64,000 bases of DNA from an uncultured Flavobacteriaceae bacterium. Lineage in GTDB: Bacteria > Bacteroidota > Bacteroidia > Flavobacteriales > Flavobacteriaceae. Shown piece after piece: positions 10,453 through 21,800 of the stretch (positions are counted from its first letter, which is position 1; every line of letters begins with the position of its first letter). The stretch is from positions 534,178 to 598,177 of the forward strand of contig CALSTP010000001.1 of NCBI GenBank assembly GCA_943789305.1, written 5' to 3'. A model generated the notes under the pieces. That model was not told the DNA's origin. It worked only from the letters and a program-made list of their open reading frames with translations, and searched no databases. Both the position numbers and the translations under genes were made by a program.

Positions 10453-11085
10453 ATGACAGAAATTGAGCTGAATCAAAAAGTAGATCAAGGAAAATATTTG
10501 CCTTTAATGGAGGCTTTTTATACGCTTCAAGGTGAGGGATATCACAAGGGGAGCGCAGCTTATTTTATTCGAATTGGCGGATGTGATGTAGGATGTCATT
10601 GGTGTGATGTAAAAGAAAGTTGGAATGCAAAATTACATCCTCCCACTGCTGTTGAACAAATTGTAAAAGAGGCTAAAAAATACGCTGAAACCGTTGTAGT
10701 TACAGGAGGTGAGCCTTTGATGTGGCCGATGCAGATTCTGACTTCAGAACTCAAAAACCAAGGAATTATTACTCATATTGAGACCTCGGGAGCCTATGAT
10801 TTGAGTGGCTCTTGGGATTGGTTTTGTCTCTCTCCAAAAAAAACAAAATTACCTACTTCAGAAGCCTATTTGGCCGCTGATGAATTGAAAATGATTATTC
10901 ACAATCAAAACGACTTTAAGTTTGCAGAAGAGCAAGCCCAATTTGTTCGTAAAGATTGTATCTTATTTTTACAACCCGAATGGAGTAAAAGAGAACAGAT
11001 GATGCCTCAAATGGTAGAATATGTTTTGAAAAACCCTAAGTGGAAAGTTTCTCTCCAAACCCATAAATATTTGAACATACCCTAA
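10453..11085 (+). CDS. queE: 7-carboxy-7-deazaguanine synthase (radical SAM); ORF extends to 10393 but MTEIEL at 10453 is the better start
   Basis: FYTLQGEGYHKGSAAYFIRIGGCDVGCHWCDVKESW, VVTGGEPLMWP, PKKTKLP. Confidence 0.93.
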   Translation: MTEIELNQKVDQGKYLPLMEAFYTLQGEGYHKGSAAYFIRIGGCDVGCHWCDVKESWNAKLHPPTAVEQIVKEAKKYAETVVVTGGEPLMWPMQILTSELKNQGIITHIETSGAYDLSGSWDWFCLSPKKTKLPTSEAYLAADELKMIIHNQNDFKFAEEQAQFVRKDCILFLQPEWSKREQMMPQMVEYVLKNPKWKVSLQTHKYLNIP

Positions 11086-11786
11086 AATGTCAATTTAGCA
11101 AGGTAGTCGAAATTGGGTCCTTTTTCTATAATTTTGAAATTCAGCCCTGATTTAATACAGGCTTTTTTCAGCTCTCTTGGATCAACATACAACCATGAAA
11201 ATTCTTCGGTCTCATTTTCAAAGCGAATACCATAATTAATCTCTCCGTAATATTCTTCGTCTTTTTTCCAAAGAGCAATATCTTCTTCATCAAAAAGATA
11301 AATTAAGTCAGAAGAATCAACAAAAATAGAACCTTCTGGGGTCAATAAGCTTTTTAGATGATTGATGAGTAAGGGTAATTTTTTAATTGATTTTCCAATC
11401 CCCATTCCATTCATAAGCATCAGAATGCTATCGAATTTTTGATTTTGAAAATCCCAAATTGAGGCACATTTTGTTTGACTTACTCCTCGTTTTTGAGCTA
11501 CTTTGATGGAACCTTCAGAGATGTCCAAAGCAGTAACATTTAATTTTTTATGGTTTTGTAAATAAAGGCTATGACTTCCTGATCCACAGCCAACATCAAG
11601 AACCCTACCCTTAGCAAGATCAAGTGCTTTTTTTTCTATTTTAGGCATTTGTTTATAGTCTCTAAAGAAGTAAGAGAGTGGGACGTCATCTTCTTCTGTA
11701 AGATTCGTCCAAGTCGTTAAAACTTGTTTTTTTTGATTGTAAAAATAAGCTTCTAGTGCTTTTCCAAAAATATCCTTTTCTTTCAA
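11082..11786 (-). CDS. SAM-dependent class I methyltransferase (ORF extends to 11822; TTG at 11786 is a plausible start)
   Basis: GRVLDVGCGSGSHSLYL motif I; the longest ORF start would overlap the divergent gene at 11817. Confidence 0.85.
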   Translation of the reverse strand: MKEKDIFGKALEAYFYNQKKQVLTTWTNLTEEDDVPLSYFFRDYKQMPKIEKKALDLAKGRVLDVGCGSGSHSLYLQNHKKLNVTALDISEGSIKVAQKRGVSQTKCASIWDFQNQKFDSILMLMNGMGIGKSIKKLPLLINHLKSLLTPEGSIFVDSSDLIYLFDEEDIALWKKDEEYYGEINYGIRFENETEEFSWLYVDPRELKKACIKSGLNFKIIEKGPNFDYLAKLTF

Positions 11787-11816
11787 TTTAGTTGTAATTT
11801 TATGAAAAATTAAAAT

Positions 11817-12311
11817 ATGCAAGCGCGTCTTCTAATCCTCATTAAACAAGCCAAAGATAAGGCAATTGAAACTAAAAAGTTTTTTAATAAACTTAAAAAA
11901 AGAACTCCAAAAAATTTAGATGTTCAAGTGGCTCAAATACATGAGGAGGTTTTTGAAAAGACTAATTGTATGTCTTGTGCGAATTGTTGTAAGACTACAG
12001 CTCCTCTTTTTGTAAAGCAAGATATTGAACGTATTTCAAAATATTTAGGAATAAAACCTGTTGAATTTGAACAACAATATTTAAGAGTGGACGAAGATAA
12101 TGATTGGGTGTTGAAAAAAACACCATGTGTTTTTTTAGGGGACGATAATGCTTGCACGATATATGATTTTAGACCCAAGGCTTGTAGAGAATTTCCGCAC
12201 ACCGATCGAAAGAAAATCTATCAAATCGCAAAATTAACTCAAGCAAATATGGCAATATGCCCAGCGGCATTTGATATCGTTGAACGAATGAAAACCTCCA
12301 TTAAGCTTTAG
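11817..12311 (+). CDS. YkgJ family cysteine-cluster protein
   Basis: NCMSCANCCKT ... TPCVFLGDDNACTIYDFRPKACREFPH cysteine pattern. Confidence 0.88.
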   Translation: MQARLLILIKQAKDKAIETKKFFNKLKKRTPKNLDVQVAQIHEEVFEKTNCMSCANCCKTTAPLFVKQDIERISKYLGIKPVEFEQQYLRVDEDNDWVLKKTPCVFLGDDNACTIYDFRPKACREFPHTDRKKIYQIAKLTQANMAICPAAFDIVERMKTSIKL

Positions 12312-13492
12312 TCAGCGTATAGTAAATACTTGGCTCTTATTTTTTTAAAAGTATTGATTTTAGGTTTCCAGCTGGCTTTGATTTCTTTTTCTGACAAGCC
12401 ATTTTTAATCTGGTTTTCAAGTGATTTAGTTCCTGCGATAAATTCAAATCTATCAAAGAAAAAACTATCTTTATCAGTAATCATTGAAAAGGCACCAATG
12501 AGCCATTGGAGCTCTATTTGATTGATTTTTGGATGCTTTCTTAAATCTACCCCATAACATTTTTGTCCTTCCTGCTTCGGGAATTTTGCTCCAAAATTCG
12601 AAAAAGGTGTGAACCTAAAATCAAGATTTTTAAAATCTGGATGTCCAAATATTTGAAATTGCATTTCGGTACCTCTTCCAATACTTACTGGGGTTTGCTC
12701 GAGCAAACAAAGGCTAGGATATAGGTTTATGGATTGATCATTTGGAAGATTTGGGGAGGGTCTAACTGCCAGTGAATATGGAGTTCGGTGATTGTAGTTT
12801 TTTATAGGAACCACAGATAACTCACAACGAACTTTATTTTTTAACCATGCTTCGTTGTTGATCATCTGCGCATACTCACCTAGGGTCATTCCATAAACTA
12901 TAGGGACGTTGTGTTTGCCCAAAAAACTCTTGAATTCATCTTCTAAAACTGGACCGTCAATATAATGAGCATTAGGATTGGGCCGATCTAAAATTAACAG
13001 GGGAATGTTGTTTTCAGCACAAGCTTCCATTACCAGATGAAGGGTTGATAAATAGGTGTAGAAGCGTACACCAACATCCTGAATGTCAAAGACCATAAGT
13101 TCAATTCCTTTAAGGTCTACAACTTGAGGTTTTTTGTTTTTACCGTGTAAAGAAATGATGGGGATTTGTGTTATAGGATCAATGGTATTTTCAACATTTT
13201 CTCCATTATCTGCTTTACTTCTAAAACCATGTTCAGGAGCAAAAACTTTTGTAATATTAACCTTAGAAGCTTGTAAAGTGTCAATTAAATGAACAAGTCC
13301 TTTTGGGGTTTTGATTAAACTTGAAGCATGAGCAACTACTCCTATTTTTTTATTTTTTAAAAGAGGTAAATAGGTTTTGGTTTGGTCGGCTCCAACTTTT
13401 ATGGAATCTTGTGCATTGCTTATGCCAAAAAGACACAGCAAAAACCAGAATAAAAGTGTATTTTTGAAAGCAACAACCATAGGATAAATCAT
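12308..13492 (-). CDS. DUF1343 protein (NamZ-like exo-beta-N-acetylmuramidase family), exported
   Basis: Signal peptide, KKIGVVAHASSLI, VFAPEHGFRSKADNGE, DIQDVGVRFYTYLSTL, LDRPNPN, PSPNLPNDQSINLYPSLCLLEQTPVSIGRGTE. Confidence 0.88.
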   Translation of the reverse strand: MIYPMVVAFKNTLLFWFLLCLFGISNAQDSIKVGADQTKTYLPLLKNKKIGVVAHASSLIKTPKGLVHLIDTLQASKVNITKVFAPEHGFRSKADNGENVENTIDPITQIPIISLHGKNKKPQVVDLKGIELMVFDIQDVGVRFYTYLSTLHLVMEACAENNIPLLILDRPNPNAHYIDGPVLEDEFKSFLGKHNVPIVYGMTLGEYAQMINNEAWLKNKVRCELSVVPIKNYNHRTPYSLAVRPSPNLPNDQSINLYPSLCLLEQTPVSIGRGTEMQFQIFGHPDFKNLDFRFTPFSNFGAKFPKQEGQKCYGVDLRKHPKINQIELQWLIGAFSMITDKDSFFFDRFEFIAGTKSLENQIKNGLSEKEIKASWKPKINTFKKIRAKYLLYAD

Positions 13493-14488
13493 TTGAATTT
13501 CGGATTATTTTTAGCGCATCGAATGCGCAACCAAAATATTGATAAAAGTAGTGCATCGAGTCGTATTATAAAAATCGCGATTTCGGCTATCGCTATTGGT
13601 CTAATTATGATGTTGATTGCAGTTGCAACAAGTTTAGGCCTTCAGCAAGAAATTAAAAAAAAAATAGTTGCTTTTAGCGGAGAACTTTTCATTGCACCTT
13701 TTGAAAATAATAATTCAAAAGTATCAACAAAACCCATTCAATTTTCTGAATTAAATCAAGAGAGCTGGAACACTTCAACCGATATTGAACATTATCAAAG
13801 CGTAGCTAATAAAGCGGCATTGGTAAAATCAAAAACAGATTTCGAGGGTTTGGTGGTTAAAGGAGTTGGTGCTGACTATTGGTGGGAAAACTTAAATTCA
13901 TATTTAGTATCAGGTGTTTATCCAGATACGGGATCAAAGTTGAATAATGAAGTATTGTTGTCTCAAACTTTAGCTAATCGACTTCGTGTAGGTATAGGTG
14001 ATCGAATAACAGCATATTTTCAAAACGAATCTAATACGGGAACCCCAAATACCCGCTACTTTAAGGTTGTTGGGATTTATGAAACTGGATTTCCAGATTT
14101 TGACACCACTTATGTTTTTGCAGATATTCGCCATATTCAAAGAATTAATAAATGGAATTCTGATGAGGTGGGAGGATTCGAAGTATTTTTAAAACAAAAT
14201 GTAGATTTAGATCAAAAAAACACTCAGATCTACAATCAAATCCCACCTTATATCGATGCAGTCACTGTTGATAAGATGTTTCCAAGTTTGTTTGAATGGA
14301 TTTCTTTGTTTGATTTTAATGTGTTGATTATTCTAACTTTAATGATTTTGGTGGGAACTTTGAATATGGCAACTGCTCTTTTGGTTTTAATTTTAGAACG
14401 CTCAAAAATGATTGGTTTATTGAAGGCGATGGGAGCAAAAAACAGTATGATTCAAAGTGTGTTTTTGTGGAATGCATTATGCACATAA
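13493..14488 (+). pseudogene. FtsX/LolE-like ABC transporter permease, N-terminal part of a frameshifted gene
   Basis: MacB-like periplasmic domain and TM helices; ends abruptly at KNSMIQSVFLWNALCT* while homology continues in another frame at 14467. Confidence 0.75.
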
Positions 14489-14730
14489 TTTTTAAAGGGT
14501 TGTTGATAGGAAATGTGATGGCTTTAATTTTTCTTTTTGGTCAACAAAAATTCAATTTTATTCAATTAGACCCCGCAACTTATTATGTTTCTGATGTGCC
14601 AATTCTATTGTCTGTCACTAACTTTTTGGCCTTGAATTTTGGTGTGGTTTTTATTTGCACTTTAGTTTTATATATTCCTTCTTTTATTGTTACCAAAATA
14701 GACCCCTCAAAGGTTATGCGTATACAATAA
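14467..14730 (+). pseudogene. FtsX/LolE-like permease, C-terminal part after frameshift
   Basis: ...MHIIFKGLLIGNVMALIF...VLYIPSFIVTKIDPSKVMRIQ is a typical C-terminus of LolE-like permeases. Confidence 0.75.
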
Positions 14731-14797
14731 AAATATATTGTTTTTCTTAATTAAAACCCATAGAATTAACGTAGATTTGAGATAATATTTTTATTGT

Positions 14798-15778
14798 ATG
14801 AAATACGCAGAAAATATACTGCAGACAATTGGTAACACTCCATTGGTAAAGTTAAATAAAATAACAAGTGAAGTTGATGCTTTGGTTTTGGCTAAAGTTG
14901 AGAGTTTCAATCCAGGAAACTCAACCAAAGACCGTATGGCGGTTAAGATGATTGAGGATGCAGAAACTAATGGGCGATTGAAACCAGGTTTTACTATTGT
15001 CGAAGGAACTTCAGGAAACACTGGAATGGGATTGGCTTTAGCAGCAATTGTAAAAGGATATAAGTTAATTTGTGTTTCAACCGACAAGCAGTCCAAAGAG
15101 AAATTTGATGTTCTCAAAGGAGTAGGCGCTGAAGTAGTTGTTTGCCCGACGGATGTTGCTCCTGAAGACCCGAGGTCGTACTACTCAATATCAAAGCGTA
15201 TTGCGGAAGAAACTCCTAATTCTTGGTATGTAAACCAATACGACAATCCATCCAACTCTTTGGCACATTACGAACAAACTGGACCTGAGATATGGAATCA
15301 AACCGATGGAAAAATCACCCATTTTGTGGTTGGAGTAGGGACTGGCGGAACAATATCGGGTGTTGGAAGATTTTTAAAAGAAAAAAACCCTGAAATTAAA
15401 ATCTGGGGAATAGATACCTATGGTTCTGTTTTTAAAAAATATCATGAAACTGGTGTTTTTGATGAAAATGAAATATACCCCTATGTGACCGAAGGAATTG
15501 GAGAAGATATACTTCCTAAAAATGTTGATTTTTCTGTGATTGATGCTTTTGAAAAAGTAACCGATAAAGATGCCGCAGTTTATACTCGAAAAATGGCCTT
15601 AGAAGAAGGTATTTTCGCAGGAAATTCCTGTGGAGCAGCGATTAAGGGATTGATTCAGTTGAAAGATAATTTTAGCAGTGAAGATGTGGTTGTTGTTTTA
15701 CTCCATGATTCAGGTAGCCGATATATCGGTAAAGTTTATAATGACGATTGGATGCGCGAAAAAAAGTTTATGGATTGA
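14798..15778 (+). CDS. PLP-dependent cysteine synthase family protein
   Basis: ILQTIGNTPLVKLNKI, SFNPGNSTKDRMA, EGTSGNTGMGLA, GVGTGGTISGVGRFLKE, GNSCGAA. Confidence 0.94.
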   Translation: MKYAENILQTIGNTPLVKLNKITSEVDALVLAKVESFNPGNSTKDRMAVKMIEDAETNGRLKPGFTIVEGTSGNTGMGLALAAIVKGYKLICVSTDKQSKEKFDVLKGVGAEVVVCPTDVAPEDPRSYYSISKRIAEETPNSWYVNQYDNPSNSLAHYEQTGPEIWNQTDGKITHFVVGVGTGGTISGVGRFLKEKNPEIKIWGIDTYGSVFKKYHETGVFDENEIYPYVTEGIGEDILPKNVDFSVIDAFEKVTDKDAAVYTRKMALEEGIFAGNSCGAAIKGLIQLKDNFSSEDVVVVLLHDSGSRYIGKVYNDDWMREKKFMD

Positions 15779-15877
15779 GCTCAAGCCTATCAAAAAATAT
15801 TGTGGTGGATTTGAAGAAATTTATTTACAATATTTATGTAAATTAAACGTTAAAATGTTGATATACTATATTTAGAT

Positions 15878-18800
15878 TTGATTAATAAAACGCTGACATA
15901 CTATAAACACCTATTTTTAGGTGTTATTTTGATGCTCTCATTTGGGAATGCTGTTGGTCAGGTTGATTTGGAAATAAATAGAAGTCAAGTAATTATTCCT
16001 GCTCAAGGAACACCTCCTCAAATTTGTACCACCGAGACCTCTCCACTTCAATTTAGAATTGATAATATAGGTAATCTGGATTACACTGTAACTAACGCAA
16101 GTAGTATAACAGTTACCTTAACCCTTTCGGGAGGTAATACTTTTTCTCCCTCAGGATTAACAACCAAGGTCCATTCGTATAGTTCAGCTCCCTCAGTTAA
16201 AGGTGGTAGTCCACCAAATACTTTAGAGGCCACTGGAGGCTTTGCTACGTTCGATTGGCCTGCTTCTAAACCAATTATTTTTTCAAATTCTATTCAGGCG
16301 AATATTAATATTGAAATTGCAACAGGAGTTGCCTCTGATACAACACCAGCTAACAACACAACAGATTATGTAGTCGATATAGTTCCAAATCCAATTACTC
16401 CTGTTTTATCAGCTGGACCATACGGAGATGGCACTATTAATCTTTGTCAAGGAGCTCTTGTAACATTTACGGTTTTGCCAAACACCGTTGGACTTCGACA
16501 TGAATTTGATATAGCTGGAGTTATTGTTCAAAACCTTGTTAATGTAAACACTTATGCAACTTCAGCACTTGTTACCAATCAACTAATTAATGTTACCACA
16601 TACAATACTAGCAACTGTGGTGTGACTGGAAATCCAATAAGGGCTTTAGTCCATCCTGTTCCTGTGGGAACTTTGATTTCCGATAAAAGTAATGATGTTG
16701 TTTGTCCGGGAGAAGATGTATTATTTACAGCATTGGCGACTGGAGCTGCAGCGGTAAGTCCCCGGTATGAGTTTTTCTTGGATAATATTTCAGTACAATC
16801 AAGTTCTACTCAAGCGACATTTTCTTTGGGTACTGCTTCGATAACTATCGATGGTCACGTTGTTAGGGTAAGAACATGGAACAACACAGGTGCTGGTGGT
16901 CTTTGTTATGATGATGACTCAATAACACTTCGTTTAAATACCTTTTCAAGTACCAACCAAATCACCAATACAACAACAAGTGTTTGTGCTGGAGTTGATC
17001 CAGATCCATTCTCAAGTCAATCAAGTTTTTCTTCTGATCTTGGAGGGGATATTGTTCATGTTTGGGAAGAGGATATAAATGGAGATGGAAATTTCTTACC
17101 AATCACTCCCGCAGCTAACGGACTAACATACGATCCACCGGTACTCACGAGAACAACTGCATATAGACGTCTGAGTTATCCGAGATTTAATACCATTACT
17201 TGTAATTCTTCGATTGCATCCGCAACTTCAAATGTTGTTACGATAACATTCAATCCAACTTCTGTTGCAAGTTTAAGGTCAAACGCTACAACTTCCAGCA
17301 ATACTCTATGCGCAGGAGATTCATTGATTTTGAATGCTTCTTTATCTTCAGGTGCCCAAAGCTATATCTTTTACAAAAATAATCAGCCACTACCTCCTTC
17401 GGCTCCACAATCTTTAGCTACATATACTCTGATAAGTGGCGCATTTGATGATAACGACGTAATTAAAGTAAGGGCATATTCTGGTACAGGAACTGACAGT
17501 TGTTTTTCAGAGGCTCAGTTTGTAATTCGAGTAAATTCTTTTTCTGGGGGGGCGACTCCAGTTCCAGGTAATACAATTGGAAACTCATTTAGTGTATGTA
17601 AAAATGAAACTCCTTTAATCTCATTTACAAGTATATCAACACCAACTCTTCCAAATTCAATACTCACAGATGGAGCAACTATTACCTATCAATGGCAAAG
17701 TAGATCTGGTACAAATACTTTTTTGCCAATTGCATTTCCTGCAGGAAGAGGGGAATTGTATACACCTTCCTCAGTATCAACTGACACTGATTTTAGGCGT
17801 GTGGCAATAAGTACTTTCAATGGTAAAACTTGTAGTCTAATAAGTAACACAGTCCGACTTTCAGTTTCTGCTGACCCTGTAGCTTCTTTGAATGGAACTA
17901 ATACAGCATGTTTGGGCGAAGCTGTCCTTTTTACTGCTTCTGGAGGAGTACGTTATGAGTTTTTTAATGGAGGAACTAGCCTAGGAGCAAGTAGTACGGT
18001 TTCTACTATTTCGAGAACAGATTTACTTGATCTCAATTCAATAACAGTTGAAGTTACTGATGGTAATGGTTGTTCCGTGATTTCTGATCCAATTATAATG
18101 AATATTACTTCGCCACCTTCTCCTTCAATTTCTTCGGGTAGAAGTGATAATAGAGCATGTTCTGGTGATTACCCTGTATTTACTGCTGGACCTCCAGTTG
18201 CGGGTTACACATATGAATTTTTTGTAAACAATACTTTGCAAACAACTGGTGTGTCGTCAAACACTTTTGATTCTAACCTAGCTTCAACAACTGTCAATTT
18301 TTTAAACGTTAATACAATAAGAGTTCGTGTTACTAACTCTGGTTGTTCAAGTCAAACAAGTATTCCTTTCTACGTAGATGGATTAACTGGTGCTAATTCA
18401 ATATCAGCAACTCAAACAATATGTGAAGGGGCAACACCCAACACATTAATTGGTTTATCAAATCCTTTAGCAAATTCTGCAGGAGCAACAGTTAGTTATC
18501 AATGGGAAGAAAAATTAATTGGTGGTAATTTTACACCTATTTTTGCCGCTACTGGTCCAGATTTTTCTCCAGGCTCATTAACTGTATCAAGAGTATATCG
18601 TCGATTGGTATACTCGAATTTCAATGGCACCATATGCCCATCTTCTAAAGACTTAGCTGCTTCAAATTCTGTTACAATTACAGTTGATAGTAATTCAGCA
18701 CCTGTAATAAACTTTACCTCAGGACTTCAGTCTGATGTTTTGTGTGCAGGAGATTCTGTTACTTTTGATGCCTCTGGAACTACAGGCGCATCTACTTATG

Positions 18801-21800
18801 AATTTTATGTACAAAATATTAGAGTAAGGGCCGCGTTAAACTCCAATACTTTTACACCAATTCTGGGCTCTCTAAATGACAATGATATTGTAAGAGTAAG
18901 AGCCAATTCTGCCTTAGGAACAAGTTGTTTTTCAGAGCAGAGTATTACAATTAGGGTTAATGAACAAGCAAATGCAAATACAATTACAGGTTCTCAAACA
19001 GTTTGTTTTAATGGTCCGGTTTCTACATTAAATGGTTCTACTGTGACAGGAACACCAACGATAACATATCAATGGCAGAGTAGAACTAACACAGACACTT
19101 TTAGTGATATTTTTGGAGCAGTAGGAGTTAATTATACTCCCTCAGGTTTATCCTCAACAACAGCTTTTCGTCGTAATGTTTTATCCACATTAAGTTCAAA
19201 GACTTGTGTAATTTCAAGCGGTGTAGTTACTGTTACAGTTAGTCCAGGGGCCACCCCTGTTGCTAGACTTGTAACTACAAGCAATATCGGATGTGGAGGT
19301 TCTACCCCTCCCATGGCATCAAGGAGTGACTTTATTTTTGATGCAAGTTCAAGTACAAACGACCTAAGTTATGAGTTTTTTGTGGGTGGTGCCTCTCAAG
19401 GTCCAGCATCTAGTGTTTCAACTATTTCCCTTACACTAACTGATAGTCAAACAGTTCGTGTAGATGTTTACCCGTTTGCTAATGGTGCTGGGTGTCCAAA
19501 TAGTACTTCTATCACTGTTAGAGTTAATTCAATTATAGGAGATAATATTATTGGTGGAACAGATTTAATATGTGAGAATGATGACGCTTCAGCACTAAAC
19601 TCTGTGAGTACACCTACATCCACCACTGGTACTTTAACTTATCAATGGCAAGTAAGGTCTGGTACAAATACTTTTACAAATATTAGCCCTGGTGGAAATG
19701 GAATAGATTACGATCCTAGTAACTTATCAACCACAACTTTCTACAGAAGACTTGCCGTAAGTACAATTGGTGGATTGGCTTGTTCAGTTCCCAGTAATGT
19801 TGTAACCATAACCGTAGATTCTTCTCCAATTATTACAGGAGTTCTAACATCAGATGCCCAAACTATTTGTATTGGAAATACTCCTAATACTCAAACAGTT
19901 TCTTTCACCGTATCAGCAGCAGCATCTAGTATTGTTTTTTATATTAACAATAGTGCTGTTCAAACAAGTACTTCGAGAACTTACACCGCTTCACAATCAA
20001 TTTTTTCAGAAGGTGATGTTGTGACAACCAGACTTATAAACAGTGCAGGATGTTTTAGCGAGCAAAATTTAATTATCAATGTGAATAACATAGCTCCGGG
20101 AAGTATTAGTGGTTCACAAGCTGTTTGTGCTGGTTCGACTCCTATACCATTTACATCAGTTAGTTCTGGCGTAATTAATGGAGTAACTGTTGTTTCTCCT
20201 GGCACGGGTAGTTATCAATGGCAAACTTCTACAGACACTTTTAATTGGATTGACATACGATTTGCCACCTCCGATACATACTCACCTGCAGCTGCTCCAC
20301 CAGCCACAATACACTACAGACGATTAACGATTAATACCCTTAATGGTTTTGAATGTAAAATTCCATCTAACAGTATAACAGTTAGTGTGGACGCACTACC
20401 TAATCCTGGCTTGACTGCAAATGGTGGTGCGTTTACTGCACCTGCAACGATAACCTCTTGTGCTAGTAATACCATAAGTTTTATTGCCTCTGGTGGTACT
20501 GAATATCAATTTTTTGTAAATAATATATCGGCTCAATCTCGAGATACTTCCTCTACCTTTTTAGCTTTAAATCCCTCTGATAGTGATGAAGTATTTGTTC
20601 GAGTGTACAAAACTGCTTTAGCAAGTTCTTGTTTTGCGGATTCAGGAATAATTAAAGTTGATCTTGAAGCACCACCTGTTGCGAGTATTTCCCCATCCGT
20701 TTCTAATCGCGTCTTTTGTTCAGGTACTGATGTATTATTTACAGCCGATTCGGGAGGAGTAGCATCAGCAACATATGAGTTTAAAGTTAACAATACCATT
20801 ATACAAACCTTTAGTACAACTAATACTTTCAATTCTGGGGATTACCCATCTCTTACTCTAGTTGGGAATCCTTTTATTGAAGTTACCGTAAGATCTCCTT
20901 CTGGATGTTCTAATATTGCTAGTGTAACTTTAATTGAAAATGCGATATCTTCAGTTGGAACCCTAACTTCATCAACCGCAACAGTCTGCCTTAACCAAAT
21001 TCCAGATCCTATTGTTGGCTCTACTGCCGTTGCCTCTGGAAGCATTACCTATGGCTGGCAGTCCTCGTCTGATGGAATTTTATATAGCCTAATTGGTGGA
21101 GCAACATCTACAACTTACACGCCAACTACAGGTTTAATATCGACTACTTTTTATCAAAGAGTAACCTACAGTGAAATTAATTCTGTTACCTGTTCATCAA
21201 CTTCAACACCTTTTAGAGTTTCAATTTCACCTGCTCCGATCCCCAACTTGATAGCTAGCCCCGGAGCTCTAACTGCCCCCGCAACATTAACCTTATGTGA
21301 TAATACAGGTGTTGGAATTTTTAATGCATCTGGAGGAGCAAGTTATGAATTTAGAGATGAGAACGGAATTGTATTACAAGCCAGATCTACAACCAGTACC
21401 TTTTCAGCAACCACTTCATCAACTTTATTGGATAATAGTCAGGTAATAGTTCGTGTATTTTCTAATGTGACAGGTGGATGTTTTGAAGATTCAAACCCCA
21501 TTATAATTCAAGTTTCTCCTCAACCTACAGTAAGTCTTAACACAATTGGAGGACTAACTACCTTCTGTACAGGAGATGTTGTAACAATGACAGCAACTTC
21601 TACTATTGCGGGTAGTAATTTTGAATTTAGAATAAACGGAGCTGAGATACAAAACGGAGCCTCCAACACCTATAGTCGAACGATAGATGCTTCTATACCA
21701 CCTATATTAGCAACTGGAAATTATATTGTAACAGTTGCAGTAACGAGTCCAGGTGGATGTACTGTAACAGATACTTTAACTTTATTTGAGAACAACATAC

